64,000 bases of DNA from NCBI GenBank assembly GCA_013177945.1, contig JABLXW010000001.1, positions 124,001 to 188,000 of the forward strand, written 5' to 3'. Numbering within the stretch: the stretch's first letter is position 1; every line of letters starts with the position of its first letter. Origin of the DNA: Bacillota bacterium. GTDB lineage: Bacteria; Bacillota; DSM-12270; Thermacetogeniales; Thermacetogeniaceae. Of this stretch, positions 8,781 through 17,858 are shown in pieces. Under the pieces are notes generated by a model. The model was given only the letters and a program-made list of their open reading frames with translations, was not told the origin of the DNA and ran no database searches. A program made the translations under genes and the position numbers.

Positions 8781-9833
8781 TTGGAGATTCTGCGCTGGGA
8801 GAAGAACAGCTTGCTGATTCTCGATCAGTCGGAACTACCAGGAAAAATACATTATCTTTTGTGCACCCGCTATCAACAGGTGGTTCAGGCTATTCAGGAA
8901 ATGCGGATCCGGGGCGCTCCCGCAATCGGAGTTGCGGCAGCCTTCGGCTTCGCCCTGGCCGCTTTTAACTTTTCGGGGGGTGGGGAACACGCCTTAGATC
9001 GGTACCTGTCTGAAGCCGCCCAGAATTTAAAAGCAGCAAGGCCGACGGCAGTTAATCTCAACTGGGCCGTTGAAAAAATGGTTCGCGCGTATCAAGATTT
9101 AAGAGGCAGGCCGTTGGTTCAAATCAGGGAAGGACTCCTGGAGGCGGCACAACAACTGCTCAAAAAACAGCGGGAACAGGACGAAAAAATCGGCGCCTTT
9201 GGTGCGGCCTTAATTCCTCCCCGCGCCCGCATTCTCACCTATTGCAATACCGGGGCGCTGGCGACGGGGGGACTGGGCACTGCTTTAGGAGTGATTTTGA
9301 AAGCTCACCAGCAGGGAAAGGAGATCCACGTTTACGTTCCTGAAACAAGACCCGTGCTCCAGGGGGCACGCCTTACGGTCTGGGAATTAAAGGAACGGGA
9401 GATTCCTTTTACGTTAATTACCGATAACATGGCAGGATATCTCTTTGCCCAGGAGAAAATCGACCTGGTTCTGGTCGGTGCAGACCGGATTGTTGCCAAC
9501 GGTGATTTCGCAAATAAAATAGGCACTTACGGTTTGGCCGTGCTCGCGGCTTACCACCATCGTCCCTTTTATGTTGCCGCCCCCCTGTCAACCTTTGATC
9601 TGAGCCTGGCGAAAGGGGACGAGATCCCCGTCGAAATTCGAAACCCGGAGGAAGTAAGAAGAATTAAAGGGAATTTGATAACGTATGAGAATTGTCCGGT
9701 CTTCAACCCTGCCTTTGATGTGACCCCTTCCCACCTGGTTTCGGCTTTTATTACGGAGTGGGGAATCATTAACCCCCCCTTCCATAATCTGGTATGCTCT
9801 TTGAGAGATCTAGAGTCCAAACAACAGGAGTAA
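8781..9833 (+). CDS. mtnA: 5-methylthioribose-1-phosphate isomerase
   Basis: Converts 5-methylthioribose-1-phosphate (and probably 5-deoxyribose-1-phosphate) to the ribulose-1-phosphate. The protein is 350 aa with a TTG start and a GGAGAGTAA site just upstream. Family motifs are RGAPAIG (44-50), catalytic Cys155 in TYCNTGALATGG, PETRP (187-191) and catalytic Asp235 in GADRIVANGD. It is the eIF2B-like isomerase fold; the Cys/Asp pair separates it from true eIF2B subunits. It sits 6 bp after the phosphorylase and feeds the aldolase encoded next. Confidence 0.95.
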   Translation: MEILRWEKNSLLILDQSELPGKIHYLLCTRYQQVVQAIQEMRIRGAPAIGVAAAFGFALAAFNFSGGGEHALDRYLSEAAQNLKAARPTAVNLNWAVEKMVRAYQDLRGRPLVQIREGLLEAAQQLLKKQREQDEKIGAFGAALIPPRARILTYCNTGALATGGLGTALGVILKAHQQGKEIHVYVPETRPVLQGARLTVWELKEREIPFTLITDNMAGYLFAQEKIDLVLVGADRIVANGDFANKIGTYGLAVLAAYHHRPFYVAAPLSTFDLSLAKGDEIPVEIRNPEEVRRIKGNLITYENCPVFNPAFDVTPSHLVSAFITEWGIINPPFHNLVCSLRDLESKQQE

Positions 9834-9837
9834 AAAA

Positions 9838-10524
9838 GTGGAGAGAACTTCAAGAGATCTAAAAGAAGTAATTAAAATTGGGCGGATCCTGCTGCGAACA
9901 GGCCTCGTCCTTGGCACCTGGGGAAACATTAGCATCCGCGCTCCAGGCCGGCAAGGCTTTTTCATTACCCCGAGCGGGGTTCCCTACTCCGAGATGCGCC
10001 CCCAGGACCTTGTCTTTGTTGACTTTACGGGAAAAAAGAGGGAAGGAAAAATGCGGCCCTCGACGGAAACTCCCCTTCATGCAGCAATCTACCTGGCGCG
10101 GCAGGATGTGCACGGAATTATCCACACCCACAGCCCATTTTCTTCTGTTTTCGCCGTAAACAGGATGGAAATACCCCCGGTTCTCGAGGAGGTGGCTCAA
10201 ATAATCGGGGGAAGCGTCAGAGTAGCCCCCTATGCGCCGCCTGGCTCCGGGGAACTGGCTGAGGCTGCGGTTTCTGCTTTGGAAGGGCGAACTGCGGTTT
10301 TGCTGGCAAATCACGGCCTCGTGGGGGTGGGGAGTTCGCTGAAAGAGGCCCTCCTGGTATGCCAGGTCGTGGAAAAGGCGGCCCAGGTCTTTCTCTGGGC
10401 GAAATTAAGCGGAGCTCCCTGTCTTCTGGCGGAGACAGAAGTGCAGAGGCTGCGTGAAAATTTCATAAAAAATTACGGGCAACGACCCGGAGGGGAAGAT
10501 GATGAAAGAGAAGATTTTAATTAA
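9838..10524 (+). CDS. Class II aldolase, probable 5-(methylthio)ribulose-1-phosphate aldolase
   Basis: Zinc-dependent class II aldolase of the fuculose-phosphate aldolase / MtnB superfamily (228 aa, GTG start). Visible are TWGNIS, SGVPYSEM, the catalytic Glu77 in PSTETPLH, metal ligands His96 and His98 in HTHS, and His159 in ANHG. MtnB dehydratase and fuculose aldolase share this fold. The operon lacks mtnC, mtnW, mtnX and mtnD, which favours an aldolase splitting the ribulose-1-phosphate to DHAP plus (methylthio)acetaldehyde, as in the DHAP shunt. It overlaps the next gene by 26 bp, so translation is coupled. Confidence 0.8.
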   Translation: MERTSRDLKEVIKIGRILLRTGLVLGTWGNISIRAPGRQGFFITPSGVPYSEMRPQDLVFVDFTGKKREGKMRPSTETPLHAAIYLARQDVHGIIHTHSPFSSVFAVNRMEIPPVLEEVAQIIGGSVRVAPYAPPGSGELAEAAVSALEGRTAVLLANHGLVGVGSSLKEALLVCQVVEKAAQVFLWAKLSGAPCLLAETEVQRLRENFIKNYGQRPGGEDDEREDFN

Positions 10525-11833
10525 GGAGTGCCTGATTTTACCGATGACCCATCAACCCGGGGAAAGGAGGAAAGATCCTGGAGAACTGGTCCTCAACGGG
10601 GACATTGCAATTGAAGGAGACCGCCTTCTGAAAGTAGGACCGGAAGGCGAGCTCCCTCCCGGTTGGGAACCCGACAAGATCATCAACGGTCAGGACTTTC
10701 TTTGCCTGCCCGGACTGGTTAACTGCCATACCCATGCCGCAATGACCCTGCTGAGAAGCTATGCCGATGACCTTCCTCTCATGTACTGGCTGGAAAAGAA
10801 AATCTGGCCGGTTGAAGCGCGTTTGACAGGGGAAGATGTTTACTGGGGAACTCTTCTCGCCTTAATCGAAATGATCAAATCGGGGACAACTACCTTTAAC
10901 GACATGTATTTTTTTATGGACGAAGTTGCCCAGGCGGTAGATAAGGTGGGAATCAGGGCGTGTCTGGCGCGGGGTTTGATCGGGATCGGGAGCCAGGCCG
11001 AAAGGGGTCTTGATGAAAGCCGCACTTTAATCGAAAAATGGCAGGGAGGAGCAGGAGGAAGGATTAAGGTGTGGCTCGGGCCCCATGCACCCTATACCTG
11101 CCCCCCTTCGTACCTGGAAAAAGTACTCGCCCTCGCCCGGGAGTATCGCGTGGGGATTCATATCCACGTTTCAGAAACCCGGGACGAAGTAAAGCAAATT
11201 GAGGAGCAGTACAAAAAAACACCTGTGCGTTACCTCCAGGAAATCGGCCTCTTCCAGGTTCCCGTGCTGGCCGCCCATTGCGTTCATCTCACCAGGGATG
11301 ACATCAGGATCCTGGCGGAATCCGGAACAAGCGTTGCCCACAACCCAGAAAGCAACATGAAACTGGCAAGCGGAATCGCTCCGATTAAAGATTTACGCGC
11401 GGCAGGAATTACCGTTGGTTTAGGAACAGACGGGGCGGCAAGCAACAACAATCTGGATATGTTCGAAGAAATGCGGACTGCAGCGCTCCTGCACAAAGTT
11501 GCCAGTGAAGATCCTTTAACCTTGCCGGCCTCTGAAGTGATTTTGATGGCAACCCGGGAGGGAGCGCGCGCCCTGGGCCTGGAAAACGAAACCGGCATGC
11601 TGAAGCCGGGCCTGAAGGCGGATCTGATTCTGGTTAACCTCAACCGGCCGCACCTCTGCCCCAGGCACAATCTGGTCGCGCATCTGGTTTATGCCGCCCA
11701 GGCGCATGACGTTGAAACCGTAATTATTGACGGCAGGATCGTGATGGAAAACAGGAGAATCCTTACAATTGATGAAGAAACAGTCCGGAGAGAGGTGGAA
11801 AGGCGCGCCCGGCGCCTGGTTTCCCCGGGCTGA
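10499..11833 (+). CDS. mtaD: 5'-deoxyadenosine / methylthioadenosine / S-adenosylhomocysteine deaminase
   Basis: Amidohydrolase-fold deaminase (444 aa) that turns adenine nucleosides derived from SAM into inosine forms. Metal and catalytic motifs are NCHTHAAMT (His77, His79), HIHVSETRDE, AAHCVHLT and LGTDGAASNNN. The start is ATG (10499 or 10502) with CGGAGGGG upstream, inside the end of the aldolase gene. Relatives act on MTA, SAH and 5'-deoxyadenosine with overlapping preference, so the exact substrate cannot be read from the sequence. Placed with a phosphorylase whose purine pocket suits 6-oxopurines, it probably carries out the first step of the salvage route. Confidence 0.9.
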   Translation: MMKEKILIKECLILPMTHQPGERRKDPGELVLNGDIAIEGDRLLKVGPEGELPPGWEPDKIINGQDFLCLPGLVNCHTHAAMTLLRSYADDLPLMYWLEKKIWPVEARLTGEDVYWGTLLALIEMIKSGTTTFNDMYFFMDEVAQAVDKVGIRACLARGLIGIGSQAERGLDESRTLIEKWQGGAGGRIKVWLGPHAPYTCPPSYLEKVLALAREYRVGIHIHVSETRDEVKQIEEQYKKTPVRYLQEIGLFQVPVLAAHCVHLTRDDIRILAESGTSVAHNPESNMKLASGIAPIKDLRAAGITVGLGTDGAASNNNLDMFEEMRTAALLHKVASEDPLTLPASEVILMATREGARALGLENETGMLKPGLKADLILVNLNRPHLCPRHNLVAHLVYAAQAHDVETVIIDGRIVMENRRILTIDEETVRREVERRARRLVSPG

Positions 11834-11841
11834 AGTTGTAT

Positions 11842-11870
11842 TTGACAAGATTTTCTCTGTGGGCTAAAAT
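11842..11870 (+). promoter_or_regulatory. Strong sigma-A promoter of the ylxM-ffh operon
   Basis: TTGACA (11842-11847), 17-bp spacer, TAAAAT (11865-11870). It begins 8 bp after the mtaD stop. The leader to ylxM is about 30 nt. This should drive ylxM, ffh, rpsP and the genes following. Confidence 0.85.
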
Positions 11871-11905
11871 GCTGTTAAGGTTTAACCCTTGACAGGTTGG
11901 TGGCA

Positions 11906-12175
11906 ATGCTGCTGAGCAAATTGGGCCGCGTCATGCTTTTATATGATTTTTACGGTTCCCTGTTAACTTCGAAACAACAGGAAGTGATGCGGCTTTACTA
12001 TGAGCATGATTTGTCTTTAGGGGAAATTGCGGCTGAGCTTAAAATAAGCAGGCAGGCAGTGCATGACATTCTCAAACGCGCCGAGCGGTCTCTGGAGGCA
12101 TATGAAGCAAAGCTCGGCCTGCTTGCGGGATACCTGAAGGAGCGTACTTCTTTGAGATCCGGAGAAGGGGGGTGA
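11906..12175 (+). CDS. ylxM: YlxM-family helix-turn-helix protein, SRP-associated
   Basis: Small (89 aa) sigma-70 region-4-like HTH protein encoded immediately before ffh in most Firmicutes; in streptococci YlxM binds SRP components. The HTH is clear: LSLGEIAAELKISRQAVHDI. The ATG at 11906 was chosen because it fits family length; an in-frame TTG at 11897 is possible. The ribosome site is weak (AGGTTGGTGG). The stop overlaps the earliest possible ffh start by four bases. Confidence 0.9.
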   Translation: MLLSKLGRVMLLYDFYGSLLTSKQQEVMRLYYEHDLSLGEIAAELKISRQAVHDILKRAERSLEAYEAKLGLLAGYLKERTSLRSGEGG

Positions 12176-12180
12176 AGGTT

Positions 12181-13536
12181 TTGCTTTTTCAGGGACTGGC
12201 AGAAAAGCTGCAGAACACCTTTAAAAAACTCAAGGGAAAAGGGAAGTTAACCGAAACCGATATTAAGGAAGCCCTCCGCGAAGTGCGGCTGGCCCTGCTT
12301 GAAGCAGATGTAAGTCTGCCCGTTGTAAAAGAGTTTACACAGCGGGTCAGGGAACGAAGCATGGGAGCAGAGGTTTTAGAAAGCCTGACCCCTGCCCAGC
12401 AGATGATCAAAATTGTCAATGAAGAACTTGCTGCACTGATGGGCGAGGGTCTCAGCAAAATTAACTTCAGCAGTTCCGGCCCTACAATCCTCATGCTGGT
12501 TGGACTTCACGGCAGCGGAAAAACCACAACAGCAGGCAAGCTTGCCCTTCTGCTCCGGAAACAGGGAAGGTCTCCGCTGCTGGTGGGGGCAGATGTTTAC
12601 CGTCCTGCAGCAGGGAAACAGCTGGAGGTTCTGGCAAAACAAATCAACGTCCCCTGCTTTACCCCTGGCGAAAAATTTACTCCGGTCAAAATCGCGCAGG
12701 ATTCCCTTGAATTTGCCCGAAGCCGGGGGTGCGACTTAATTATCATTGATACTGCGGGAAGGTTGCATATTGATGAAGAACTCATGCAAGAACTCAAAAA
12801 CCTCAAAAAGGCGCTCGAACCCCAGGAGATTTTGCTGGTCGTAGACGCAATGACGGGTCAGGATGCTGTCAATATTGCAAAAAGTTTTCACGAAGAGTTG
12901 GGTTTAACAGGGGTTATTTTAACAAAACTGGATGGAGATGCCCGGGGAGGAGCAGCGCTTTCTGTTAAAGCGGTGACGGGGTGCCCGATCAAATACATTG
13001 GAGTCGGCGAAAAGCTGGATGCCCTGGAGCCCTTTTACCCCGACCGCATGTCGGCCCGGATTCTCGGGATGGGCGACGTTCTGAGCCTGATCGAAAAGGC
13101 CCAGGCGGCTTTTGATCAAGAGAAGGCCAAGGAGCTGGAACAAAAACTCCGGAAGCAAGAATTTACGCTGGAGGACTTCCTGGCTCAAATTCACCACGTA
13201 CGGGCGATGGGGCCCCTGGAGCAGGTTCTGAGTTTGATTCCAGGCCTGGGCGGGGCGAAGCAGCTTCGCAAAATTCAGGAGGAGTTTGATGAGAAAGAAC
13301 TTGTTTATATCGAAGCAATTATCAACTCCATGACTCCGGAAGAGAGAAGAAATCCTTCGATTATCAACGGGAGCCGGAAGAAACGGATTGCCCGGGGGAG
13401 CGGTACCACAGTTCAGGATGTCAACCGTCTCCTGAAACAGTTTGAACAAACACGGAAGCTTATCAAACAGTTCAGTGAACTGAGCACGGGGAAAGGTGCC
13501 CGTAAACTAAAATCACTAAGATTTCCGTTATTTTAA
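12181..13536 (+). CDS. ffh: Signal recognition particle protein Ffh
   Basis: SRP54 GTPase that binds signal sequences of nascent membrane proteins and docks to FtsY. TTG 12181 was chosen because the protein then aligns exactly with Bacillus Ffh ([11 protein letters not shown]) and AAGGGGGG lies 8-9 bp upstream; an in-frame GTG at 12172 overlapping the ylxM stop is the alternative. Motifs: P-loop [10 protein letters not shown] (His where most have Gln), [17 protein letters not shown], and the RNA-binding [11 protein letters not shown]-type segment. The C-terminal M domain has only about two methionines, which is unusual and discussed as a finding. Confidence 0.97.
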   Translation: MLFQGLAEKLQNTFKKLKGKGKLTETDIKEALREVRLALLEADVSLPVVKEFTQRVRERSMGAEVLESLTPAQQMIKIVNEELAALMGEGLSKINFSSSGPTILMLVGLHGSGKTTTAGKLALLLRKQGRSPLLVGADVYRPAAGKQLEVLAKQINVPCFTPGEKFTPVKIAQDSLEFARSRGCDLIIIDTAGRLHIDEELMQELKNLKKALEPQEILLVVDAMTGQDAVNIAKSFHEELGLTGVILTKLDGDARGGAALSVKAVTGCPIKYIGVGEKLDALEPFYPDRMSARILGMGDVLSLIEKAQAAFDQEKAKELEQKLRKQEFTLEDFLAQIHHVRAMGPLEQVLSLIPGLGGAKQLRKIQEEFDEKELVYIEAIINSMTPEERRNPSIINGSRKKRIARGSGTTVQDVNRLLKQFEQTRKLIKQFSELSTGKGARKLKSLRFPLF

Positions 13537-13550
13537 AGGAGGTCTGCTTC

Positions 13551-13829
13551 TTGGCAACACGGATTAGATTGAAAAGGATTGGAGCGAAAAAAAACCCTGC
13601 CTACCGCATCGTTGTCGCTGACTCCCGTTCTCCCAGGGATGGAAGGTTTATTGAAGAAATCGGCTACTACCAGCCTGCCTCCAACCCCGAGGTAATCAAA
13701 ATCGACGAAGAAAAGGCGCTTCTTTGGCTTGCCCGGGGAGCACAACCCTCCGAGACCGTGAGGGCGCTTTTGAAAAAAACCGGGGTCTGGCAGAAACGCA
13801 CAACTCAATCGGCAGTTCCAGAAAGCTGA
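13551..13829 (+). CDS. rpsP: 30S ribosomal protein S16
   Basis: Small-subunit assembly protein. The TTG start sits behind an AAAGGAGGTC site, and the N-terminus reads [20 protein letters not shown] with [18 protein letters not shown] following, the usual S16 signature. Length is 92 aa. It is cotranscribed with ffh upstream and khpA, rimM and trmD downstream, the conserved order for this locus. Confidence 0.97.
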   Translation: MATRIRLKRIGAKKNPAYRIVVADSRSPRDGRFIEEIGYYQPASNPEVIKIDEEKALLWLARGAQPSETVRALLKKTGVWQKRTTQSAVPES

Positions 13830-13854
13830 AGGCCCCAGGCAGGGGGATTGACAA

Positions 13855-14085
13855 ATGCGGGAACTGATCGAGCTTCTAGCAAAATCTCTTGTAGATAATT
13901 CCGAAGCCGTGCAAGTAAACCAAATCGAGGGAGAAAAAGCAATCATCATCGAATTGAAAGTTGCCAGTGAAGACATGGGCAAGGTGATTGGAAAGCAGGG
14001 AAAAATAGCAAGGGCAATTCGTACTTTGGCAAAAGCCACAGGGGCAAAGATGGGAAGAAAGGTCTTCGTTGAGATCACGTCTTGA
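13855..14085 (+). CDS. khpA: KH-domain RNA-binding protein KhpA
   Basis: Small (76 aa) single KH-domain protein (B. subtilis YlqC). The RNA-binding GxxG loop is visible in GKVIGKQGKIARAIR (about 42-56). In other Firmicutes KhpA pairs with KhpB/Jag and affects cell length and mRNA fate; here the role is by homology only. The ATG follows rpsP by 25 bp, with a GGGGG site upstream. Confidence 0.93.
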   Translation: MRELIELLAKSLVDNSEAVQVNQIEGEKAIIIELKVASEDMGKVIGKQGKIARAIRTLAKATGAKMGRKVFVEITS

Positions 14086-14133
14086 AGATGGTTTCACTGC
14101 AATTTTTATACACGGCGTTTTAGGGGAGTAAAA

Positions 14134-14649
14134 ATGGAGGAGTTTATTACGGTCGGGCAGATTACCGGTCCTTTTGGCTGCCGGGGGAAAGTCAAGGTGA
14201 CTCCTTATACTGATTTCCCCGAGCGTTTTCTTGCAACAAAGCGGATCTTTCTTCGCCTCGCGGATCTCTGCCTGGAAAAAGAGGTTGAGAGTGCTGTACT
14301 TCAAAAAAATCGCGTGATCTTGAAGCTCTCCACCATCAACACCCCGGAAGAGGCAAAAAAATTTCAGGGTGCTCTGCTCCAGGTGCCGCGCGCCGAGGTC
14401 TGGCCCCTGCCGGAAGGCCGGTACTATCACTTCCAGCTCCTCGGATTTTCCGTCTTCACGGAAGATGGTGAACTGGTAGGAAAAGTTGCAGAAATCCTGA
14501 CCACCGGGAGCAACGACGTCTACGTTATCAAGGACAGCAAAAAGGGAAAGGAGTACCTGATCCCTGCCATTAAAGATGTTGTGAAAAAAATTAATCTAGA
14601 GGAGAAATCCATCCTCATCCATCCTTTACCCGGTCTGCTCGGGGAGTGA
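14134..14649 (+). CDS. rimM: 16S rRNA processing protein RimM
   Basis: Ribosome maturation factor that binds S19 and helps assemble the head of the 30S subunit. The 171-aa protein begins with the family's [16 protein letters not shown] and ends with a PRC-barrel domain containing [17 protein letters not shown] and [13 protein letters not shown]. The ATG lies behind TAGGGGAG. It shares a translational junction with trmD, whose earliest possible start overlaps the stop. Confidence 0.95.
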   Translation: MEEFITVGQITGPFGCRGKVKVTPYTDFPERFLATKRIFLRLADLCLEKEVESAVLQKNRVILKLSTINTPEEAKKFQGALLQVPRAEVWPLPEGRYYHFQLLGFSVFTEDGELVGKVAEILTTGSNDVYVIKDSKKGKEYLIPAIKDVVKKINLEEKSILIHPLPGLLGE

Positions 14650-14654
14650 TCTTT

Positions 14655-15398
14655 ATGGTGATCAAAATCCTGACTATTTTTCCGGAGATGTTCTGGGGCC
14701 CTTTTCAAAGCAGTATTCTCAAACGCGCCCAAACGCGGGGAATGCTTCAAATCGAAGCCATCGATCTCCGGGAATATTCCGAGGATAAACACTACAAGGT
14801 TGACGACTATCCTTACGGTGGCGGGAGTGGGATGGTGATGAAGCCAGAGCCCTTTTTCCGGTGTCTCGAGGCAGTACGAACAGATCCGCGCTCCCGCACC
14901 ATTCTCCTTACCCCCCAGGGAGAAACCTTTACTCAGGCCAAGGCCCAGGAATTCGCGCACGCACCGGAACTCATTTTGATCTGCGGACACTACGAAGGCA
15001 TTGATGAAAGGGTCAGATACCTGGCAACCGACGAAATTTCAATTGGAGACTTTATTCTAACAGGCGGAGAAATTGCAGCAATGGTCCTCGTTGATGCCGT
15101 TGTCCGTCTGATCCCCGGGGTTATCGGTGAAGAGGGTTCGCTAAAAGAGGAGTCCTTCAGCTTTGGTTTCCTGGAATACCCCCAGTATACAAGGCCCCGG
15201 GTTTTTCGGGGCTGGGAGGTGCCGGAGATCCTGCTGAGCGGAAACCATCAGGCAATATCCCGCTGGCGCCGCGCCCAGGCCGTGAAGCGGACCTTTCTGC
15301 GCCGCCCTGACTTGCTGCAGCAGGCAAACTGGGAGGAGGAGGACCGCAGGACTGTTGATGAAATTTTTAATTCCCGGGAAACGGACGGCGGATTGTGA
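14655..15398 (+). CDS. trmD: tRNA (guanine-N1-)-methyltransferase
   Basis: SAM-dependent enzyme that makes m1G37 in tRNAs and prevents +1 frameshifting. It is a SPOUT knot protein: [26 protein letters not shown] and the knot [23 protein letters not shown] 14655 was chosen because GGGGAG lies 8 bp upstream and the protein then begins [13 protein letters not shown] as in the family; an in-frame GTG at 14646 overlaps the rimM stop. The TGA stop is embedded in the -35 box of the rplS promoter. Confidence 0.96.
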   Translation: MVIKILTIFPEMFWGPFQSSILKRAQTRGMLQIEAIDLREYSEDKHYKVDDYPYGGGSGMVMKPEPFFRCLEAVRTDPRSRTILLTPQGETFTQAKAQEFAHAPELILICGHYEGIDERVRYLATDEISIGDFILTGGEIAAMVLVDAVVRLIPGVIGEEGSLKEESFSFGFLEYPQYTRPRVFRGWEVPEILLSGNHQAISRWRRAQAVKRTFLRRPDLLQQANWEEEDRRTVDEIFNSRETDGGL

Positions 15399-15421
15399 TT
15401 TACCAGTTCCTGTGCTATAAT
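15393..15421 (+). promoter_or_regulatory. Sigma-A promoter of rplS
   Basis: TTGTGA (15393-15398), 17-bp spacer, perfect TATAAT (15416-15421). The -35 overlaps the trmD stop codon. It gives rplS its own promoter inside the conserved cluster and a leader of about 50 nt, in which an L19 autoregulatory structure is possible but not shown. Confidence 0.8.
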
Positions 15422-15477
15422 AAACGGCAGTGTTGGCAGGCGACCCTGAAACAAGAGCAGCAAGGAGGCTGAATCTC

Positions 15478-15819
15478 GTGGACTTAATGAAAATTGTCGA
15501 GCAGGATTATCTGAAAAAGGAGATTCCCCCTTTCCGTCCCGGCGACACCGTACGGGTACATGTAAAGGTTATCGAAGGAAACCGCGAAAGAACGCAAACC
15601 TTCGAAGGAACGGTGATCAGGAGACGGGGAAGCGGCCTTAATGAAACCTTTACCGTGAGGCGCATCTCTTATGGGGTGGGGGTTGAAAGGACCTTCCCCC
15701 TGCATTCCCCGCGCCTGGAAAAGATCGAGGTTCTCCGCAGGGGCCGGGTCAGGCGCGCCAGGCTTTACTACCTCCGGGAAAGGGTAGGGAAGGCTACTCG
15801 AATTCGAGAACGGAAGTAG
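15478..15819 (+). CDS. rplS: 50S ribosomal protein L19
   Basis: Large-subunit protein at the 30S-50S interface. GTG 15478 was chosen: AAGGAGG (15462-15468) lies 9 bp upstream and the protein (113 aa) starts [17 protein letters not shown] as in L19. The frame stays open further upstream to a TTG at 15430, but that part is leader. Family marks: [31 protein letters not shown] and [15 protein letters not shown]. Confidence 0.96.
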   Translation: MDLMKIVEQDYLKKEIPPFRPGDTVRVHVKVIEGNRERTQTFEGTVIRRRGSGLNETFTVRRISYGVGVERTFPLHSPRLEKIEVLRRGRVRRARLYYLRERVGKATRIRERK

Positions 15820-15828
15820 GGGAAAAGT

Positions 15829-16347
15829 TTGACTCAGGAGAAGCCACCCTTTTGGCGGGAAATTCTCGAATCGGTAATTCTTGCGGTAGTACTAGCTGCC
15901 GTAATCCGTCTCTGGCTTTTCGAACCTTTTTATATTCCTTCTCCTTCCATGCAACCAACGCTGTACCCCCGGGATCGGATTATTGTGAACAAGCTTTCGT
16001 ACAGGCTGCACCCTCCGAAACGGGGAGATGTTGTCGTATTTAAGTTTCCCCTCGATCCCCAACGGGATTTTATCAAGCGAATCATTGGCTTAGAAGAAGA
16101 GACCGTAGAAATTCGTCAGGGCTACGTGTACATCAACGGAAGAAGACTTGAAGAGCCTTATCTCTCCTATGAACCCGTACCGAACTACGGACCCGTTAAA
16201 GTGCCGCGGGGGTATTTGTTCGTAATGGGCGACAACCGGAATAACAGTGAGGACAGCCGGTTCTGGGGGTGTTTAAATAAAAAGTATCTTGTCGGAAAGG
16301 CCTTTTTTATCTACTGGCCCCCCCACCGCATAGGACTGATTAGATGA
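15829..16347 (+). CDS. lepB: Signal peptidase I
   Basis: Membrane serine protease that removes signal peptides from secreted proteins. It is 172 aa, the short Gram-positive type with one N-terminal transmembrane segment (about 13-31) and the catalytic domain outside. The Ser/Lys dyad is Ser40 in PSPSMQPTL and Lys83 in RDFIKRIIG; the last box is MGDNRNNSEDSR. The start is TTG. It overlaps rbgA by four bases (ATGA). Confidence 0.96.
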   Translation: MTQEKPPFWREILESVILAVVLAAVIRLWLFEPFYIPSPSMQPTLYPRDRIIVNKLSYRLHPPKRGDVVVFKFPLDPQRDFIKRIIGLEEETVEIRQGYVYINGRRLEEPYLSYEPVPNYGPVKVPRGYLFVMGDNRNNSEDSRFWGCLNKKYLVGKAFFIYWPPHRIGLIR

Positions 16348-17171
16348 GCACCGGAGTCCCGAAAAGACAGGTCAGGCTGCTTCTCAACAGCCTTAAAATT
16401 GTCGACCTTGTTTTCGAAATCGTTGACGCACGCTGCCCACGAAGCACCCGCAGCCCCCTGGTGGAACGATTGGCTGCCGGAAAAAAACAGTTGCTGATCT
16501 TGAATAAGGCCGATCTCGCCGAGCCTGCAGCAACAGAGCAATGGCTCCTCTTCCTTGCCCGCGAAGGAAAGGCCGCCCTTGCCGTTGATTCTCGCAAGGG
16601 TTGGGGATTTCGGGAGCTCTGGTTGTATTTGGAGGAGGCTGCCCTGGAGCTAAACCAGAAGCTGCAAAAAAAGGGGCGCCGCCCCAGGGAACTGCGAACC
16701 GCAGTGCTTGGGATTCCAAACGTGGGCAAGTCCACTTTTTTAAACAGGCTTCTCGGAAAACATGCCGTCGCTACGGGCAACCGGCCAGGCATTACCAGGG
16801 GTCCCCAGTGGGTTCACCTGCGGGGCGCGGTTTCCGTCCTGGATACCCCGGGCGTCCTTCCGCCGCAACTTGAAGATGAAGAAGCGATTTTCAAGCTGGC
16901 CGTGATCGGAGCGCTTGGCGAAAAAATGTACAATATAGAGGATGTCGCCAGAAAACTGCTCGAGTTTCTGGAAGTACGCTGCCCGGAAAGCTTCTCCCGG
17001 ATTTCCGGAATCTCTGCCGGCCCTCTCTCGCTGGAGGGTCTTGCTCAAGAGAAAAAATTCCTCCTGGCTGACGGCCTCCCCGACCTCCACCGGGCGGCCG
17101 GCTTCCTGCTCAGTTCGTTTCAAAGCGGCAAACTCGGCTCTCTTACGCTGGAACTCCCCGATCATTTTTAG
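16344..17171 (+). CDS. rbgA: Ribosome biogenesis GTPase RbgA (YlqF)
   Basis: Circularly permuted GTPase needed for late 50S assembly. The permuted order is visible: G4 NKADL near residue 52 comes before G1 GIPNVGKSTF (about 125) and G3 DTPG (about 170). Length is 275 aa. It starts in the lepB stop (ATGA), so translation is coupled. The order lepB-rbgA-rnhB is conserved in Firmicutes. Confidence 0.96.
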   Translation: MSTGVPKRQVRLLLNSLKIVDLVFEIVDARCPRSTRSPLVERLAAGKKQLLILNKADLAEPAATEQWLLFLAREGKAALAVDSRKGWGFRELWLYLEEAALELNQKLQKKGRRPRELRTAVLGIPNVGKSTFLNRLLGKHAVATGNRPGITRGPQWVHLRGAVSVLDTPGVLPPQLEDEEAIFKLAVIGALGEKMYNIEDVARKLLEFLEVRCPESFSRISGISAGPLSLEGLAQEKKFLLADGLPDLHRAAGFLLSSFQSGKLGSLTLELPDHF

Positions 17172-17198
17172 GAGATCAGGGAGGAAGATGAGGATCAG

Positions 17199-17858
17199 AT
17201 GAGGGGAGAAACGAAGATATTAAACGAAAAAGAACGGGCTCGTCTGGAGCAGCTGCATTTTCACGAAAGGTTGCTCTGGAAAAGCGGGGTCAGCCTGATT
17301 GCGGGTGTTGACGAGGTCGGAAGGGGCCCTCTTGCGGGCCCCCTGGTTGCGGCAGCGGTGGTTATCGAGAGGGAGCTGATGATCCCCGGGTTAAACGACA
17401 GCAAGAGCGTTCCCCCTTCTCTTCGCACGCGGCTGGCTCAAGAAATCAAAAGACACGCAAAAGGATGGGGAATCGGGATTGTTCCTGTAGGCTTTATCGA
17501 GCGCTATAACATTCATCAGGCGACCTTCTACGCGATGAAGCTCGCTTTAGAGCGTCTTCCGGTTCCCCCCGACCACGTTTTGATAGACGGCTGGGCATTG
17601 CCGGATTTAATTATCCCTCAAACCCCACTGGTAAAAGGGGATGCCAGGAGCGCCGCGATTGCGGCGGCCTCTCTCCTCGCAAAAACGCTCCGGGATGAAA
17701 TCATGATTTACTACAGCCGGATTTACCCCAGGTACGGGTTTGAAAAAAATAAAGGGTACGCCACTCCTGCCCATCTTGAAGCACTGAGAAAGTACGGCCC
17801 CTGTTTTCTCCACCGGTTTACTTTTTGCGGGGTCAAGGTGACCGGAGATGGAAATTGA
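17199..17858 (+). CDS. rnhB: Ribonuclease HII
   Basis: Cuts RNA in RNA-DNA hybrids and starts removal of misincorporated ribonucleotides. The metal-binding acidic residues open the protein's core: GVDEVGRGPLAGP (Asp38, Glu39), with LIDGW and KGDARSAAIAAAS later. Length 219 aa. It reads 11 bp into the next gene. Start ATG 17199; the preceding bases GGAAGATGAGGATCAG give only a moderate ribosome site. Confidence 0.95.
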   Translation: MRGETKILNEKERARLEQLHFHERLLWKSGVSLIAGVDEVGRGPLAGPLVAAAVVIERELMIPGLNDSKSVPPSLRTRLAQEIKRHAKGWGIGIVPVGFIERYNIHQATFYAMKLALERLPVPPDHVLIDGWALPDLIIPQTPLVKGDARSAAIAAASLLAKTLRDEIMIYYSRIYPRYGFEKNKGYATPAHLEALRKYGPCFLHRFTFCGVKVTGDGN

